A program made the translations under genes and the position numbers. A stretch of 64,000 nt of DNA from Acanthacorydalis orientalis (taxonomy: Eukaryota; Arthropoda; Insecta; Megaloptera; Corydalidae). The DNA lies in NCBI GenBank assembly GCA_034766995.1, contig CM068318.1, positions 36,920,456 through 36,984,455 of the forward strand, written 5' to 3'. The first letter of the stretch is position 1. Each line of letters begins with the position of its first letter. This document shows positions 46,556-57,439 of this stretch, piece after piece. The notes beneath the pieces were generated by a model. It ran no database searches. It was not told the DNA's origin and was given only the letters and a program-made list of their open reading frames with translations.

Positions 46556-48215
46556 CACTGGATCAAAAAAGTCGCCATACAGTTGTGATAATTTTAGTTT
46601 TTCGTTTATAATAACCAAAATAATATATTTATTATGGAAATATGCAGATCACATATATTTTATAATCATGAAAAGAGGATGACACAAAGAAAATATTATA
46701 TTATTAAACAGTAAAACCAATAAACAAGATACAACAACACAAGTCAGTATTAGAAACCCAGACAAGTCTCCATACACTTAATAGGCACAGTAATTATTTA
46801 TTAAAATACATGAGTTGTATTAGTCTTTTTGAAACATTAGTAATTTGTTGAACCACCCTTTGCGTTTATCACCTCCAGCATGTGTTTTTGCATTCCATCT
46901 ATAAATTTATTTTTTACATCTGAATCGATGGGATTTCGTTCTTCTTGTATGGCAACTTTTAACTGTTCTTTGTTTCGAATGATATATTTTCTAATTCTTC
47001 TTCCTATTTCATCATACAAATACTCAATTGGATTCATATCTGGTGATTGTAGGAGTGTATGAAGTTGTTTTAGTACATTATATATCAGCCATTCCTTGAC
47101 CCGCCTTTCTGTATGCTTGGAATCGTTGTCTTGTTGGAAAATAAATGATTCCTCAAGTTCGAGTTTTTGGGCACTAGATATTAAATTTTCCTTCGATATA
47201 TCCCAATATATGCGTGTCGATCCATTGTACCTTCAATAAATATTTCAAATTGTCAACTTCTGAAGCACTCATAGACCCCCAGACTAGAACATTACCTCTA
47301 TCATGTGTAACAGTAGAATACAAATTTTTAGTTTTTAGCTCTTCGTTTTTTATCCTCATAGTCCTTCCGTCAGAGCCAGAAATATTAAATTTCGACTCAT
47401 CAGTGAACAGAACTGATTTCCAAAAGCATGGAGGCTTATAAACATGTGCCTTTGCAAATTCTAATCTTAGTATTTTATTTTTCTTACTAATGTAAGGCTT
47501 TTTCCTGGGTATACGTCCTTTAAATCCCTCTTTGCATAATACATTTGTTAATGTTTCGGGTACAATTTATATTTTGTATTCATTTTTAGCATGTTTTGTG
47601 AGCTCAGATGCACTTGTTTTGGGATTTTCATGTAGAGTTCTGAGAATAGCTCGGCAGTATATATTTTCTAATTTTCTTGGTCGACCAAAACGGTCAATTT
47701 TCGATTGTTTTTAGTTTTTTTTATGTTTATTTACTATATATTGCACATTTGCATGTGACTTTTTGACCGTTTTTGCTATCTGCCTCAAAGATTGTCCTTC
47801 AGATCTAAAACTAATAATTAATTCACCAATTGACAAAGGTATTTCCATTTAAAGGTCTATATATTTCAACCAATATAAGCGAAACTAAATTGGAAACTGA
47901 TACCCTTTACCACACCAACAACTGAACAAGTGCCAGTAAAATGGGGAGTTCCCCGACGACAAATTAATAAATCCCATAGAATAATGCTGAGTGTATGGAA
48001 ACTTTTTTGACGCTTGTTAGTAAGGTATCGTTGTTTAACATACCATTAATTTTTAAATAACATATAAACATGGTTAATTTCATGGCGGCTCATTAAAGTT
48101 ACTATTTAGGTTACAATCAACCATAAAAAGTTTAAAAAATTTAAACAATTCAGAATAAAATAAGCGAAAATCTTTGTTACATCTCTAGCTGCATGGAGAC
48201 TCTTTTGATCCAGTA
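46556..48215 (-). mobile_element. Nearly intact Tc1-like transposon
   Basis: A 1660-bp element flanked by TA (46554-46555 and 48216-48217). The left end CACTGGATCAAAAAAGTCGC and the inverse of the right end TACTGGATCAAAAGAGTCTC form TIRs; similarity continues through CCAT.CAG. Length and organisation (one minus-strand ORF, about 290-bp sub-terminal 5' region, about 280-bp 3' region) are those of an autonomous Tc1-like element. It is the least decayed DNA transposon in the window. Confidence 0.9.
46837..47848 (-). pseudogene. Tc1-like transposase (DD34E), few inactivating changes
   Basis: Starts MEIPLSIGELIISFRSEGQS at 47848 and ends GGSTNY at 46837, about 337 codons, the normal Tc1 length. 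Domains in order: HTH 1 (SLRQIAKTVKKSHANVQYIV), the GRPRK motif (DRFGRPRKLENI), HTH 2 ending RIPRKKPYISKKNKILRLEF, then VLFTDESKFNISGSDGR (first Asp), VLVWGSMSA, FQQDNDSKHTERRVKEW (second Asp) and SPDMNPIEYLYDEIG (Glu). The last two are separated by 34 residues. Defects seen: a TAA after NKHKKN, a TAA after KNEYKI, and a one-base insertion in the A run of the EGN/K segment near 47190. All catalytic residues remain. Confidence 0.9.
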
Positions 48216-48217
48216 TA

Positions 48218-48330
48218 TGTGAGTAGAGTGGATCCATTTATAAAATTTATAAACGAAATCGATATTTGTAAAAAGTAATTTGTCTCGTTCAATCCTTGTT
48301 TTATTTTCTAGAATAAGTGAATCGTTAACA
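48218..48330. other. Unique flank of the Tc1 element
   Basis: Short unique sequence between the Tc1 element and the GC-richer island. Confidence 0.4.
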
Positions 48331-48630
48331 TAAACATGCATGTGACGGAAAATCAAGGACGTGCCAGATGCATCTCTAATACATCCGTACACACATTGGA
48401 AACAGTCAAGGCTGAATGTCCGACGAGGCGAATCCATCCGCGCCGTCTCGTATCGTCCGTGTCTTAACATATGTAGTTGGCATGTTTCTTTATCTCTCAG
48501 TGCTTTGATAACTGATCCTTCACACGTGCACAATAAATCATAAGTTAAAGGGAGCAGAAATTATGTACTCTTAAGTGACGTCCGTACTAATGAGACGGTC
48601 ATAGGTAGAAGGGTGAGAAAAAAACATGCA
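48330..48630. promoter_or_regulatory. GC-richer unique island, candidate regulatory DNA
   Basis: Balanced composition with CG-rich words (GTCCGACGAGGCGAATCCAT, CCGCGCCGTCTCG) and TGACG sites (GTGACGTCCG). A minus-strand frame of 118 codons overlaps it (48177-48533), but it runs into the Tc1 TIR and has no domain. Could be host regulatory DNA or a non-coding exon. Confidence 0.3.
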
Positions 48631-48823
48631 GATAAATCACGCGTAAAAAATGAAATACGATAGCGGTCGTTATTTTGAACGGGACTTGTTTGTAATTGTG
48701 GGATGTATTGATTCCTTTTTCTCGATAGATCTAAGGCATCCGTATAAATCATTTGAACTTGTAATATTTTGAATAGTAAATTACCTAACCATAATAATTC
48801 CATTCTCTCTTTCTCTTTCTCTT

Positions 48824-48827
<4 letters not shown>

Positions 48828-48874
<47 letters not shown>

Positions 48875-48903
48875 CTATATACACACATACATATATATGT
48901 ATA
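48828..48903. repeat. (TC)n-flanked (TA)n microsatellite
   Basis: CTTTCT repeat grading into about 45 bp of TA, followed by CATA units. Confidence 0.9.
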
Positions 48904-48919
48904 CAGAGAGAGAGAATTT

Positions 48920-49158
48920 TAAAATTGACATCCGATATTATTTGACACATACATTATTTCAGCAATAAATATAAAATATTTGTATTTTTTTAACGAGTAT
49001 TCTGCTTCAAATTGTAAAAATATTGGTCGAAGAATGAATGTTGTTCAATTAAAAAAATGTATAACATCTTGAAAGCATATGTAAAGAATAAGAATGTGGC
49101 ATTTCAGTAATTAAACATTTCAGAAACTGAATTCTTAAATATTTCAATAATTGTATAT
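48920..49158. other. AT-rich sequence
   Basis: No feature recognised. Confidence 0.45.
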
Positions 49159-49331
49159 ATAAGTGATTCAATTTAGGCTTCCACATGGAAGTATTGAAAC
49201 GGGGCGCAGTGGTTAAGAAAAGCCATGTTATTTTTTATTTAGTATTTTAATTCAATTCAATACCAAAATATAAATGAACTACAATACTAAATGGGCGATG
49301 ACGTATTTTTTTAATAATTTGAATCAACCTA
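49159..49331. mobile_element. TA-flanked MITE, family 1, copy B (right end replaced)
   Basis: Starts AGTGATTCAATTTAGGCTTC (49162-49181) and contains the family interior (TATTTTAATTCAATTCAATA and CAAAATATAAATGAACTACA), followed by ATACTAAATGG. The usual inverted right end is missing; instead the sequence enters a 62-bp palindrome at 49306. Confidence 0.7.
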
Positions 49332-49367
49332 TATATATATATATAGGTTGATTCAAATTATTAAAAA
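49306..49367. repeat. 62-bp perfect palindrome
   Basis: Arms 49306-49330 and 49343-49367 are exact inverse complements (TTAATAATTTGAATCAACCT in the left arm), and the 12-bp centre is (AT)6, itself self-complementary. The whole 62 bp is therefore one perfect palindrome able to extrude as a cruciform. It starts inside MITE copy B. Confidence 0.9.
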
Positions 49368-49583
49368 AACTATATATATATGGTATAAAAAAGAAACTCA
49401 AATTGTAACAAAAATAATTATTAATAAACCTCTTAAATATCTTATCAAATAATCTAAAATATACAAATATTACTTGTATAATATACATATATGAATTCTA
49501 AATTCATGGTACTAATCTGCCAAAGTAATATTAATTTTCTTCTTATTTTTAAAAATTTTCTTAAATATTTGGTCCTTTCGTAC

Positions 49584-49620
<37 letters not shown>
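49368..49620. other. AT-rich sequence ending in TA tract
   Basis: Contains (TA)n at 49588-49620 that borders the first 304-bp direct repeat. Confidence 0.5.
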
Positions 49621-49622
<2 letters not shown>

Positions 49623-49924
49623 GCACTTGTATTAATTTTCTAATATTTTTTATAGTTTTGATTTTTTCGGCTCATTTTTAAATAATGTTATTTAAATTCT
49701 AGTAAAATCTTATATTAAAATTAAGATATATGTGTTTATTTATCTATTATCTTATCCATATTTTCTTCTCTTGTTCAAGTTTTTTTTTTATAATTTATAC
49801 CTTTATTGAGACAATTGTTATTGTAGTAGCCAATACAGTTCCAAATTGAAGAAAGCTATAGAAATGTAATAAAATATTAGATAAAAGAATGAATACAAAG
49901 TCTATTCAAATTAAATTATACATA
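49621..49924. repeat. 304-bp direct repeat, left copy
   Basis: Near-identical to 50533-50836 (ATGCACTTGTATTAATTTTC at both starts; AATGAATACAAA..TCTATTCAAATT at both ends), with scattered substitutions. Both copies are bounded by TA tracts. Non-coding. Confidence 0.9.
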
Positions 49925-49945
49925 CATATATATATATATATATAT

Positions 49946-50476
49946 CATCATCATCATCATCATCATCATCTTCAGCCCCTGTCAATCCACTGCTGGATAA
50001 AGGCCTCTTCCATGACTTTCCATTTTGTTCGATTCAGTGCCTCTCTTTTCCACAGTTTTCCAATAAAGTTTTTAATATCCTTATCCCATCTGTTCATTGG
50101 TCTCTTTCTGGGTCTTTTCATATTCCTTGGTTCCCAGTCAATAATTTCTCTTGTCCATCGGTTGTCTTCTCTTCTTGCGACATGTCCCGCCCATTTCCAT
50201 TTCAGACTCTTTACTCTTCTTATTATATCTGTGACTCCTGTTTGTTTTCGTATCCATTCTATTCTCTTTCTATCTCTTCTTGTTATTCCCAACATGCATC
50301 TTTCCATACTTCGTTGTGTTGTTTGGAGTCTTTGAACTATTTTGGCGTTAAGCACCCATGTTTCGCTGCCGTAGGTAAGGACCGGTAGTATACACTGATC
50401 GAATACTTTTTTCTTTAAACAGAGTGGGATTGTTGATTTAAATATTGAGGCGTTTCGTCCGAAAGAGCTCCATCCC

Positions 50477-50480
<4 letters not shown>
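49946..50480 (-). mobile_element. RTE-type retrotransposon 3' fragment with (GAT)n tail
   Basis: 5'-truncated LINE insertion on the minus strand. The 3' end is a run of eight to nine ATC triplets (49946-49971 on the plus strand), the short trinucleotide tail expected of RTE elements, directly after the stop codon, so there is practically no 3' UTR. The 5' truncation point near 50480 lies against (TA)n. It sits between two 304-bp direct repeats. Confidence 0.85.
49972..50480 (-). CDS. RTE reverse transcriptase C-terminal domain, open but 5'-truncated
   Basis: About 170 uninterrupted codons ending with a natural TGA at 49972. Readable in order: KMGWSSFGRNASIFKS, LCLKKKVFDQCILPVLTYGS (the thumb region motif TYGSETW), LQTTQRSMERCMLGITRRDR, VTDIIRRVKSLKWKWAGHVA (the WAGHVAR motif), RPRKRPMNRWDKDI and the terminal EEAFIQQWIDRG. 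This is the standard C-terminus of RTE-like endonuclease/reverse transcriptases. The endonuclease and polymerase core are missing, so it has no activity. The lack of stops suggests a younger insertion than the 15.8-kb copy. The TA-derived Tyr-Ile residues upstream are not part of the protein. Confidence 0.85.

Positions 50481-50530
<50 letters not shown>
50480..50530. repeat. (TA)n microsatellite at the RTE 5' truncation
   Basis: About 50 bp of TA between the truncated RTE end and the right 304-bp repeat. Confidence 0.95.
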
Positions 50531-50532
<2 letters not shown>

Positions 50533-50533
<1 letters not shown>

Positions 50534-50830
50534 TGCACTTGTATTAATTTTCTAATATTTTTTATAGTTTTAATTTTTTCGGCTCATTTTTAAATAATGT
50601 TATTTAAATTCTAGTAAAATCTTATATTAAAATTAAGATATATGTGTTTATTTATCTATTATCTTATCCATAATTTCTTTTCTTTTTCAAGTTTCTTTTT
50701 TATAACTTACTACCTTTATTGAGAGAATTGTTATTGTAGTAGCAAATACAATTCCAAATTGATGAAATCTACAGAAATATAATAAAATATTAGATAAAAG
50801 AATGAATACAAATTCTATTCAAATTGAATT

Positions 50831-50836
<6 letters not shown>
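50533..50836. repeat. 304-bp direct repeat, right copy
   Basis: Second copy of 49621-49924, offset by 912 bp; followed by (TA)n at 50832-50887. Confidence 0.9.
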
Positions 50837-50890
<54 letters not shown>

Positions 50891-51054
50891 CGATATAAAA
50901 GTTATTCATTAATTCAAAATTATTTCAGTTTTAAGTTGTTATAAAGTGTTTTACATTAGGGACGCAATTTTTAAAAAGGTTATATTTCACAGATGTTAAA
51001 CTAACTGCTGTATTTTCTTACATTTGTTAAGTTTTAACATTGCCATTTTTAGTT

Positions 51055-52140
51055 ATGGCTTCGTATACAACAAAACAACGCATTGAAATAATATAATGTA
51101 ATATGAAATGTAATAAATTGTATTATGAAAATGGGTGTTCTATAAAAAATGCATTTCGTAAATTAGGCGATATTTATTCTCGACATATTCGTTCATCTGA
51201 ATTAAGAATTCTTCGATCAGTGAGTAAATTTGAAGAGACTGGATCGATTAAAAATAAAGAGACACTAACACGTGTTCGTAGCCCTCGTTCCGAAGAAAAT
51301 ATTGACTTGGTTCGTGAAAGTGTATCAGAAGAGTCAGAAATGTCAATTCCACGACGTTCACAGCATGATGACCTTTCACAGACGACCAAATGTCGTATTT
51401 TCCATAAGGATTTATTGTTAAACGCTTATAACATTCAATTTACATAAGAATTGCAGCCAGCAGACCATTCACTGCATCGAAGATTTGTTAACCGAATACT
51501 GGAACAACAACACGGTTTTTCCGAAAAAGTCATCTTTAACGATGACACATTTCGAACTCTTTGGTTACTTTAATAAGCAAAACTTCCGAATCTGGGGTGA
51601 AGAAAATTCGAGGATGATCGTTGAGAAACCACTGCACACAGAAAGAGTGACTGTTTGGCGCGCACTTTGGTATGATGGAATTATTGGCCCTTACTTTTTT
51701 TCAGAATCGGACTAGTCAAGCGATTACTATGAATGGAGAAACATACCAAAACATGATAATCAATTTTTTGTGAACATAATTGGTCGATATTGACCTAGAG
51801 GACACTTGGTTCCAGCAGGACGGTGCAAAACGCCACACAGCTGGTGAAACAATTGATTGATTGTAGACGAAATGTCCTGGTCGCGTTATTTACAGAAATG
51901 GAGGAATTACTTGGCTGTCGAGATCCTGCGATTTAACACCGTTGGACTACTTCTTTCGGGGTTGTATTAAACCTTTCGCTGCGGCGAAATCTAATCCAGA
52001 GTGCGCGTGGAAGACCGTAGATATTAAGAGAGATCTGAAAATGTAACAGAGCTGGTAGATTTGACTAATATTCAATGAACATGCTAAATAATAAACCTAC
52101 TTCTTTAGGCGTCAAAAGCACCATCTCGACAATGTCAATT
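51055..52140 (+). pseudogene. DD41D transposase pseudogene, copy 2 (acidic triad retained)
   Basis: From ATG 51055 (MASYTTKQRIEII, then a TAA) the frame continues YYENGCSIKNAFRKLGDIYS, VSKFEETGSIKNK, RSPRSEENIDLVRESVSEES (51270-51340), LLLNAYNIQFT, a stop, then ELQPADHSLHRRFVNRILEQ. Shifted frames give KVIFND (first Asp, about 51535), NKQNFRIWGEENSRMIVEKP, IIGPYFF, WFQQDGAKRHTAGETID (second Asp, about 51820) and RSCDLTPLDYFF (third Asp, about 51945). Forty-one residues separate the last two. A tail RRQKHHLDNVN can be followed to 52140. At least four stops and three frameshifts. TIRs were not found. Confidence 0.85.
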
Positions 52141-52259
52141 GAGTACCTACAGTAGCAAAAGAGTTAAAGGACAGTTGTACCCCAATAGTCCTGTCCCAAC
52201 TTTCCGACCTAAATCCAAAGAGTAATCGATGAGACAAACCAAAAAATTTTGTTCAAGTA

Positions 52260-52340
52260 GAAAATGTCCAATAAATCATTAAAGATCATTTTTAAATGTT
52301 GCTTATAGCGACACACTCATTTTTAGAACATCAAATTACA
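52260..52340. repeat. Dispersed palindromic repeat family, fragment
   Basis: AATGTCCAATAAATCATTAA..GATCATTTTTAAATGTTGCTTAT matches one arm of the family. Confidence 0.45.
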
Positions 52341-52628
52341 CACAAATCTCAAATTTTTCTCCTCCTTGGTTTTAGATAAGAAAATATTTATGCGATTTGC
52401 GAGATAAGAACAGAAGTCGTATGTGAAAATAATATATATATTTCTTTATTTTTGAATAAACTTTTGAAATATTTCATATTTAATTATAACTTTTTTTATT
52501 CTTCTTTATTATATTTTTTTGTTAATTGATCAGTCAATGTTTTTGCTCTTTTATAATTTCACGTTGAAGTTAATAATGTTAATTATTTTATAATATTTTT
52601 ACATTCATTTTCTGAATAAACATATTTT

Positions 52629-52677
<49 letters not shown>

Positions 52678-52950
52678 ATTTCCTTGTACAGTATGTGAAT
52701 ATTAATTTGCATATGTATTCGCAACGCGCAAATCATGTACATGTTGAACGTACGTTTAATCAAAATATTGAAATTTTCGTTTCAGCATATTTGAAAAACC
52801 AGAACAAACAACAATAAGCAAGTCAGCGTTAAAATATAATATTTTCCACGTGTAGTATGTTTATTTATTTTCATGACAAAATCATTTAAACAGAAAAAAT
52901 GTGTTTATACAATTAATTAACATACATAAGAGATACATACATATATACAT

Positions 52951-53022
<72 letters not shown>

Positions 53023-53090
53023 CTGTGTGAATGTGAAAAAAAATATTTTACAAAAAATATAAATTAATTTATTTTTCACTCGCCTTACAA
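52341..53090. other. AT-rich sequence with TA tracts
   Basis: (TA)n at 52636-52675 and a (CATA)(CA)(TA) compound tract at 52930-53021. No coding signal. Confidence 0.5.
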
Positions 53091-53094
53091 ACCA

Positions 53095-53300
53095 GAAAAA
53101 AATTCAAATGAAAAAAGTTCACTAATTGATTATTGATCATTTTCCTTGCACCTTATGCACATTTTTAGGCGGGTCCCATTATGAGGATGATGGCATGGAG
53201 GGCAATCATTGAACATTTTTGATCAGAAAAATGAGTTGTGGTTTATGGAAAAATGTATTTGTTGAATCGAAATTAATCATAGATGCAAGCACATTGTGAA
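53095..53300. repeat. Dispersed palindromic repeat family, copy 4
   Basis: Carries CACCTTATGCACATTTTTAG (53148-53167), GAGGATGATGGCATGG (53182) and GAGTTGTGGTTTATGG (53231), in the same order as copies 1 and 6. Confidence 0.5.
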
Positions 53301-53770
53301 GTTCATTGTGAATTTTCTTTAATTAGAAAGTATTTTTGTGTTATAATTTTTTCTGTAATTAAGAAGTGTGTTACTGTATTTTAATTGATTAATATTCATT
53401 AAAATTAAAAAACAACGTTTTTAATATCAGTTGTATAATAGTTTCAGTTACAAATAGTTATCGTTTAAAAATCAATTTTTTTTCTCGAGAAATTTAAATA
53501 TGAAAAAAATAAATTCCTTGTTATTTTAAACATATATTATTTCATTATGTACTGCCCTCTGTAATTAATTAATTATTTCAATATGGAGAGATAATAAATA
53601 CACACTTTTATAAAATGTAATGTAACATTTGGGTTATACAAAAACTTATTAATTCAAATAAGTTTTTAGTACATTAAAAATATTCTTTAATTTTCAGGAA
53701 CTATAATAATAGAAACTAATGTACAAAAATGAAGCAAATAAAAGTATAAATTACCTATATATAATATATA

Positions 53771-53826
<56 letters not shown>

Positions 53827-54132
53827 ATCCTGACTATAAACAAGGTTTTTTTTCTAGACATTTTCATTAAAAAACAAGGATCGTGTTATGTATTCGGATC
53901 TTCAGAAGTTCAGGTTGATACATGACTGTAAATTTTTCAAACGTTTTAAATATGTACAATTTTTGTAAATATTACTTTTTATTAAAATGTAAATCAACAA
54001 TTTTTTATAGTTTTTTTTGGGAAAAACTGCATGTTGTCTTATAATCAGGATCGTGAAAAATTCTTATTTCTTGGTTTCTGTGAAGAAACTGGAATTCGTC
54101 TTATAATCGAGATCATCTTACATTTGGGTAAA
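53301..54132. other. AT-rich sequence with a TA tract and possible MITE end
   Basis: (TA)n at 53770-53822. The words GTCTTATAATCAGGATCGTG (54036) and GTCTTATAATCGAGATCATC (54097) are direct repeats about 61 bp apart, resembling sub-terminal repeats of a DNA transposon that I could not identify. Confidence 0.4.
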
Positions 54133-54134
54133 TA

Positions 54135-54562
54135 TTTATTATTATTATTAAGCTAGGAATTTTTCTCCTGTTGCTCTGCCTCTCACTCGAGCTCTGTGGA
54201 TGAGGACTGCCAATTCTGTGCCTATCTCTTGGTTGATCGTCCAGTAGTTTTTACAAATACGAGCTAAATAAGTTGATTTTCTCCCAACCTATCCACATGG
54301 TTTTTCCACTTCTTTTTCGTGGCTTTGGTCCGTTGGTCCGTTCAACCACATATAGTACGCCATATTTCCCTCTTATATCTTCACTTCTTTGGTGGTTCAG
54401 TAGTATTAATCCTGGATCTTAGTAGTATTTATCCTGAGATGGATCTTAAGATCTTCATTTCCACAGTCCTGACCTTTTGTTTTGTTCTGGCTGTCTCCGC
54501 TCTTGTTTCTATGTCTTGCTGCGTATGTCGGAACTGGGCGAATCAACACTTTGACCAAAAAC
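54135..54562 (-). pseudogene. Non-LTR retrotransposon ORF2 C-terminal relic with (TAA)n tail
   Basis: Minus strand, mixed frames: KVLIRPVPTYA (thumb region, like the IRPVLTYG motif), ETRAETARTKQKVRTVEMKI and LRSISG (54500-54440), KKWKNHVDRLGENQL (54330-54290, the W..HV.RM..NR..I motif), then QNWQSSSTELE and EAEQQEKNS before TAA TAA TAA repeats at 54136-54151. The order matches the C-terminal tail of endonuclease/RT elements, but of a different subfamily from the RTE copies at 15.8 and 49.9 kb. Endonuclease and RT core are missing. Confidence 0.6.
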
Positions 54563-54860
54563 TGTATATACTAATTAAAGGTGTTACGAAATCTATTCGT
54601 TTAATTTATTATCAATATATTATTTATTGAAAATGTTGTCAGAGAAACAACAACAAGATTGAATTCAAGCAGACAAATATTCTATCAATGTATATTACCT
54701 ATCTTCACCTATACACGAAATGAAACAAATTCTGAACTATAAAATAGTTCCTTTACCTCAGACAATACATAGAAGTATAGAAAAAAACATATATTAGGTA
54801 TAACAAGAAGAGATATGTGAAGAATATGATGTATATTAAAAAATAAACAGGAGTAAACAT
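54563..54860. other. AT-rich spacer
   Basis: No feature recognised. Confidence 0.4.
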
Positions 54861-54864
54861 AATA

Positions 54865-55152
54865 AGAGTAATGATTTCCATTCCAGGCACATCCAGGCCA
54901 AGTTGCTTTCCGGCAGGCATTTAAAGTTTGTGGTCTTATTGCAGCGAAAGCAGATAGAACATGATTTAAACAGTTCAAATTTAAAAAAAATAAATTAAAA
55001 AATATAAATTTTAAAAAATATAACAATTGAAATTTAAAAAAACATGCAGCTCAAGCTCATATATGGATACACAACGGGGAAACCCCGAATTTGTATGAAA
55101 TATGCACCGCATATTTTAAAACCGCATTAAAAAGATAAAAAGGACTCGACTG
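54865..55152 (-). mobile_element. Tigger-like terminus with a transposase scrap
   Basis: The right end inverse CAGTCGAGTCCTTTTTATCT, starting at 55152 next to TA (55153-55154) and followed by ATGCGGTTTTAAAATATGCG, is a Tigger-type TIR region with repeated TATGCGG words. Inside, minus-strand AFAAIRPQTLNACRKATWPG (about 54950-54885) resembles the segment of jerky/Tigger transposases where Asn-Ala/Gly-Cys-Trp-x-x-x-Trp-Pro occurs (here Cys-Arg replaces Cys-Trp). The other TIR was not found. Confidence 0.5.
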
Positions 55153-55154
55153 TA

Positions 55155-55614
55155 TATATATATAGTGTATATTAATTAATTGTATAACTACTTTTTTCCT
55201 ATTTAAATGATTTTGAAAATAAATATACATACAACACGTGGAAAGTATTATATTTTAAGCATAAAAGCGGACTCTATTGTACATTTTTTTGCCTGCAGTA
55301 CTTTTAACAGAAAAATATTTACATTTTCATAATTTTTTTTTATTGAATTTTCCCAATACTATAATCTCTGACACGATTCGACGTTACACTTCTCAAAATC
55401 TATTGATACTTTGAGAAGACTTTCATGTCATTCATTCAACATTTTAAGTGTAAAAGATGTGTAAAGATATTTAAAAAAAATATCCAATTTCTGTGCCGAT
55501 CTGCTAGATAGATATATCCGTACGAATAAAATATTTAAGACGGTTTTCAAGTTACAAAATATTTTATTTATTAAAATAAGTATGTAAGCTGACGTTCTCG
55601 ACGAATTGCAATAC

Positions 55615-55652
<38 letters not shown>

Positions 55653-55830
55653 TTGAAATGAAATTCATAATTTGTATATTTATTTTTACATATTACATTT
55701 ATTTATTTTTTTAATATACATCTAAACACACATTTATTTATTTAATGAGAATCAATTACGTAAATTTATTGCAATATAAATCTAAAATTGCATGTCTAGT
55801 TATGCATTTGAATGCATGTTAAAAGAAGAA

Positions 55831-55918
<88 letters not shown>

Positions 55919-56153
55919 CCTCTATTTTCAATTGGTCTCTTGAATCCCTGTTACCATAGGAACATACACTGATTTATCCTTGTTATTGGCTAGGGTTTGT
56001 TTAAAAGGTGGAGCTTCCTGTAAATGCGTATTACAGCATATGTCAAATACACACGTATAGGTAAAGAGAACTGGAAAACAGTGCGAAGAGGATATAAGAT
56101 GTGTGCAATATATAGTCTGTTTTCTATGTAGTGTGTTGGTTCGATCGATACAC

Positions 56154-56155
<2 letters not shown>
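55155..56155. other. AT-rich sequence with TA tracts
   Basis: (TA)n at 55616-55648 and 55832-55914. The interval 55920-56155 is somewhat GC-richer and unique, with a 75-codon minus-strand frame that shows no domain. Confidence 0.4.
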
Positions 56156-56213
<58 letters not shown>

Positions 56214-57140
56214 GGTACTGTTGAAAAGAGATAAATAAAGTATATGAGATAATGTGTTTGTTTTTCTTTCTGTACTGAAAATAATTTCGTTTGTTATAAA
56301 GTGAAGGGTGTAGTAAAAGCCGGTGTATTATGTATACATCGGTTTATTGAATATGGTGATAGTGTTAATATACATGTCATTAAGTGGATCTAATGTGATT
56401 ACGTGCGAGTGTTTATTGGTATTAATTATTTATGGAAAGTTGGAAAACGGTGTGGTGTTTTCCGTTCAGAAAACTGCGAATGAAACTTCAACTGACAGTT
56501 TCAAAGACAAATTGTACAAATTTTCGAAATAAATCGAAATCTTTACAGTGATTTGTTTCAGTGTTTTGTTGATAGAAAATTGAATTATCTGTGAATTGTT
56601 TATAAAGAGTGCGGCCTTCTGTTATATATTTTGGGAAAAAAATCCACGTGCGTGTATTAAATATTCTAATCATTATTTTATCATTCAAATATTTTAATCG
56701 ATTACTGATTGATTTCATATCTAATAAATTTCCGTTGTCATTTAAAGAATTTAACGTTTATTTTCATCGATGCAGTTGTTTCTACGATCTTCTTGAATTC
56801 TTTTTCAAAAAGTGTGCCTGTTTGTAGATCAATATTAATTGTAAATTGCTTTATGCAGTTTATTCTAAATTAGAGAACGGTAATCTTCCGTTTCATTTTC
56901 TTCAAATATTTGATGACTTGTTAAATGTAGGATACTTTACTAGTGAAAAAACGACAAAATACATCTATTTTTTCTCTGTGCGAAATATGTTTTTTTCAAT
57001 AAAATAATTATTAATATTTGTTGGTGAGAAAAATTAAAATTTATTTATAAAAGAATGATGCTCATAATTATAACTATGATCAAATCGATCCTTTTTATTT
57101 TGTACAATTTTTATTTATTATTTAAATTCATATTTTTGAC
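56156..57140. other. Unique sequence after a TA tract
   Basis: (TA)n at 56156-56211, then about 900 bp of unique sequence with short frames on both strands but no recognised protein, splice pattern or repeat. Confidence 0.35.
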
Positions 57141-57176
57141 AGATATATATATATACAAATATATATATATATACAT

Positions 57177-57219
<43 letters not shown>

Positions 57220-57273
57220 CATATATAATATATACATATATAATATATATACATATTATATTTTATATATATT

Positions 57274-57336
<63 letters not shown>
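57141..57336. repeat. Complex (TA)n tract, about 195 bp
   Basis: TA repeat with ATAATATA and ACATATA interruptions, ending at the TA before a mariner TIR. Confidence 0.95.
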
Positions 57337-57340
<4 letters not shown>

Positions 57341-57439
57341 GTTAGTGCAAAAATAATTGCGGTTTTTATGTATGGAATATAAAGACGCATGCATCAGTTT
57401 TTATACTATAGTTTTTGTTCATTTTTTATGTTTATAGCA

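Noticed and set aside
49889..50335. 148-codon plus-strand frame starting in TA and His-rich sequence
   Set aside because: The His run is the (ATC)n tail of the RTE element and the rest is antisense to its ORF.
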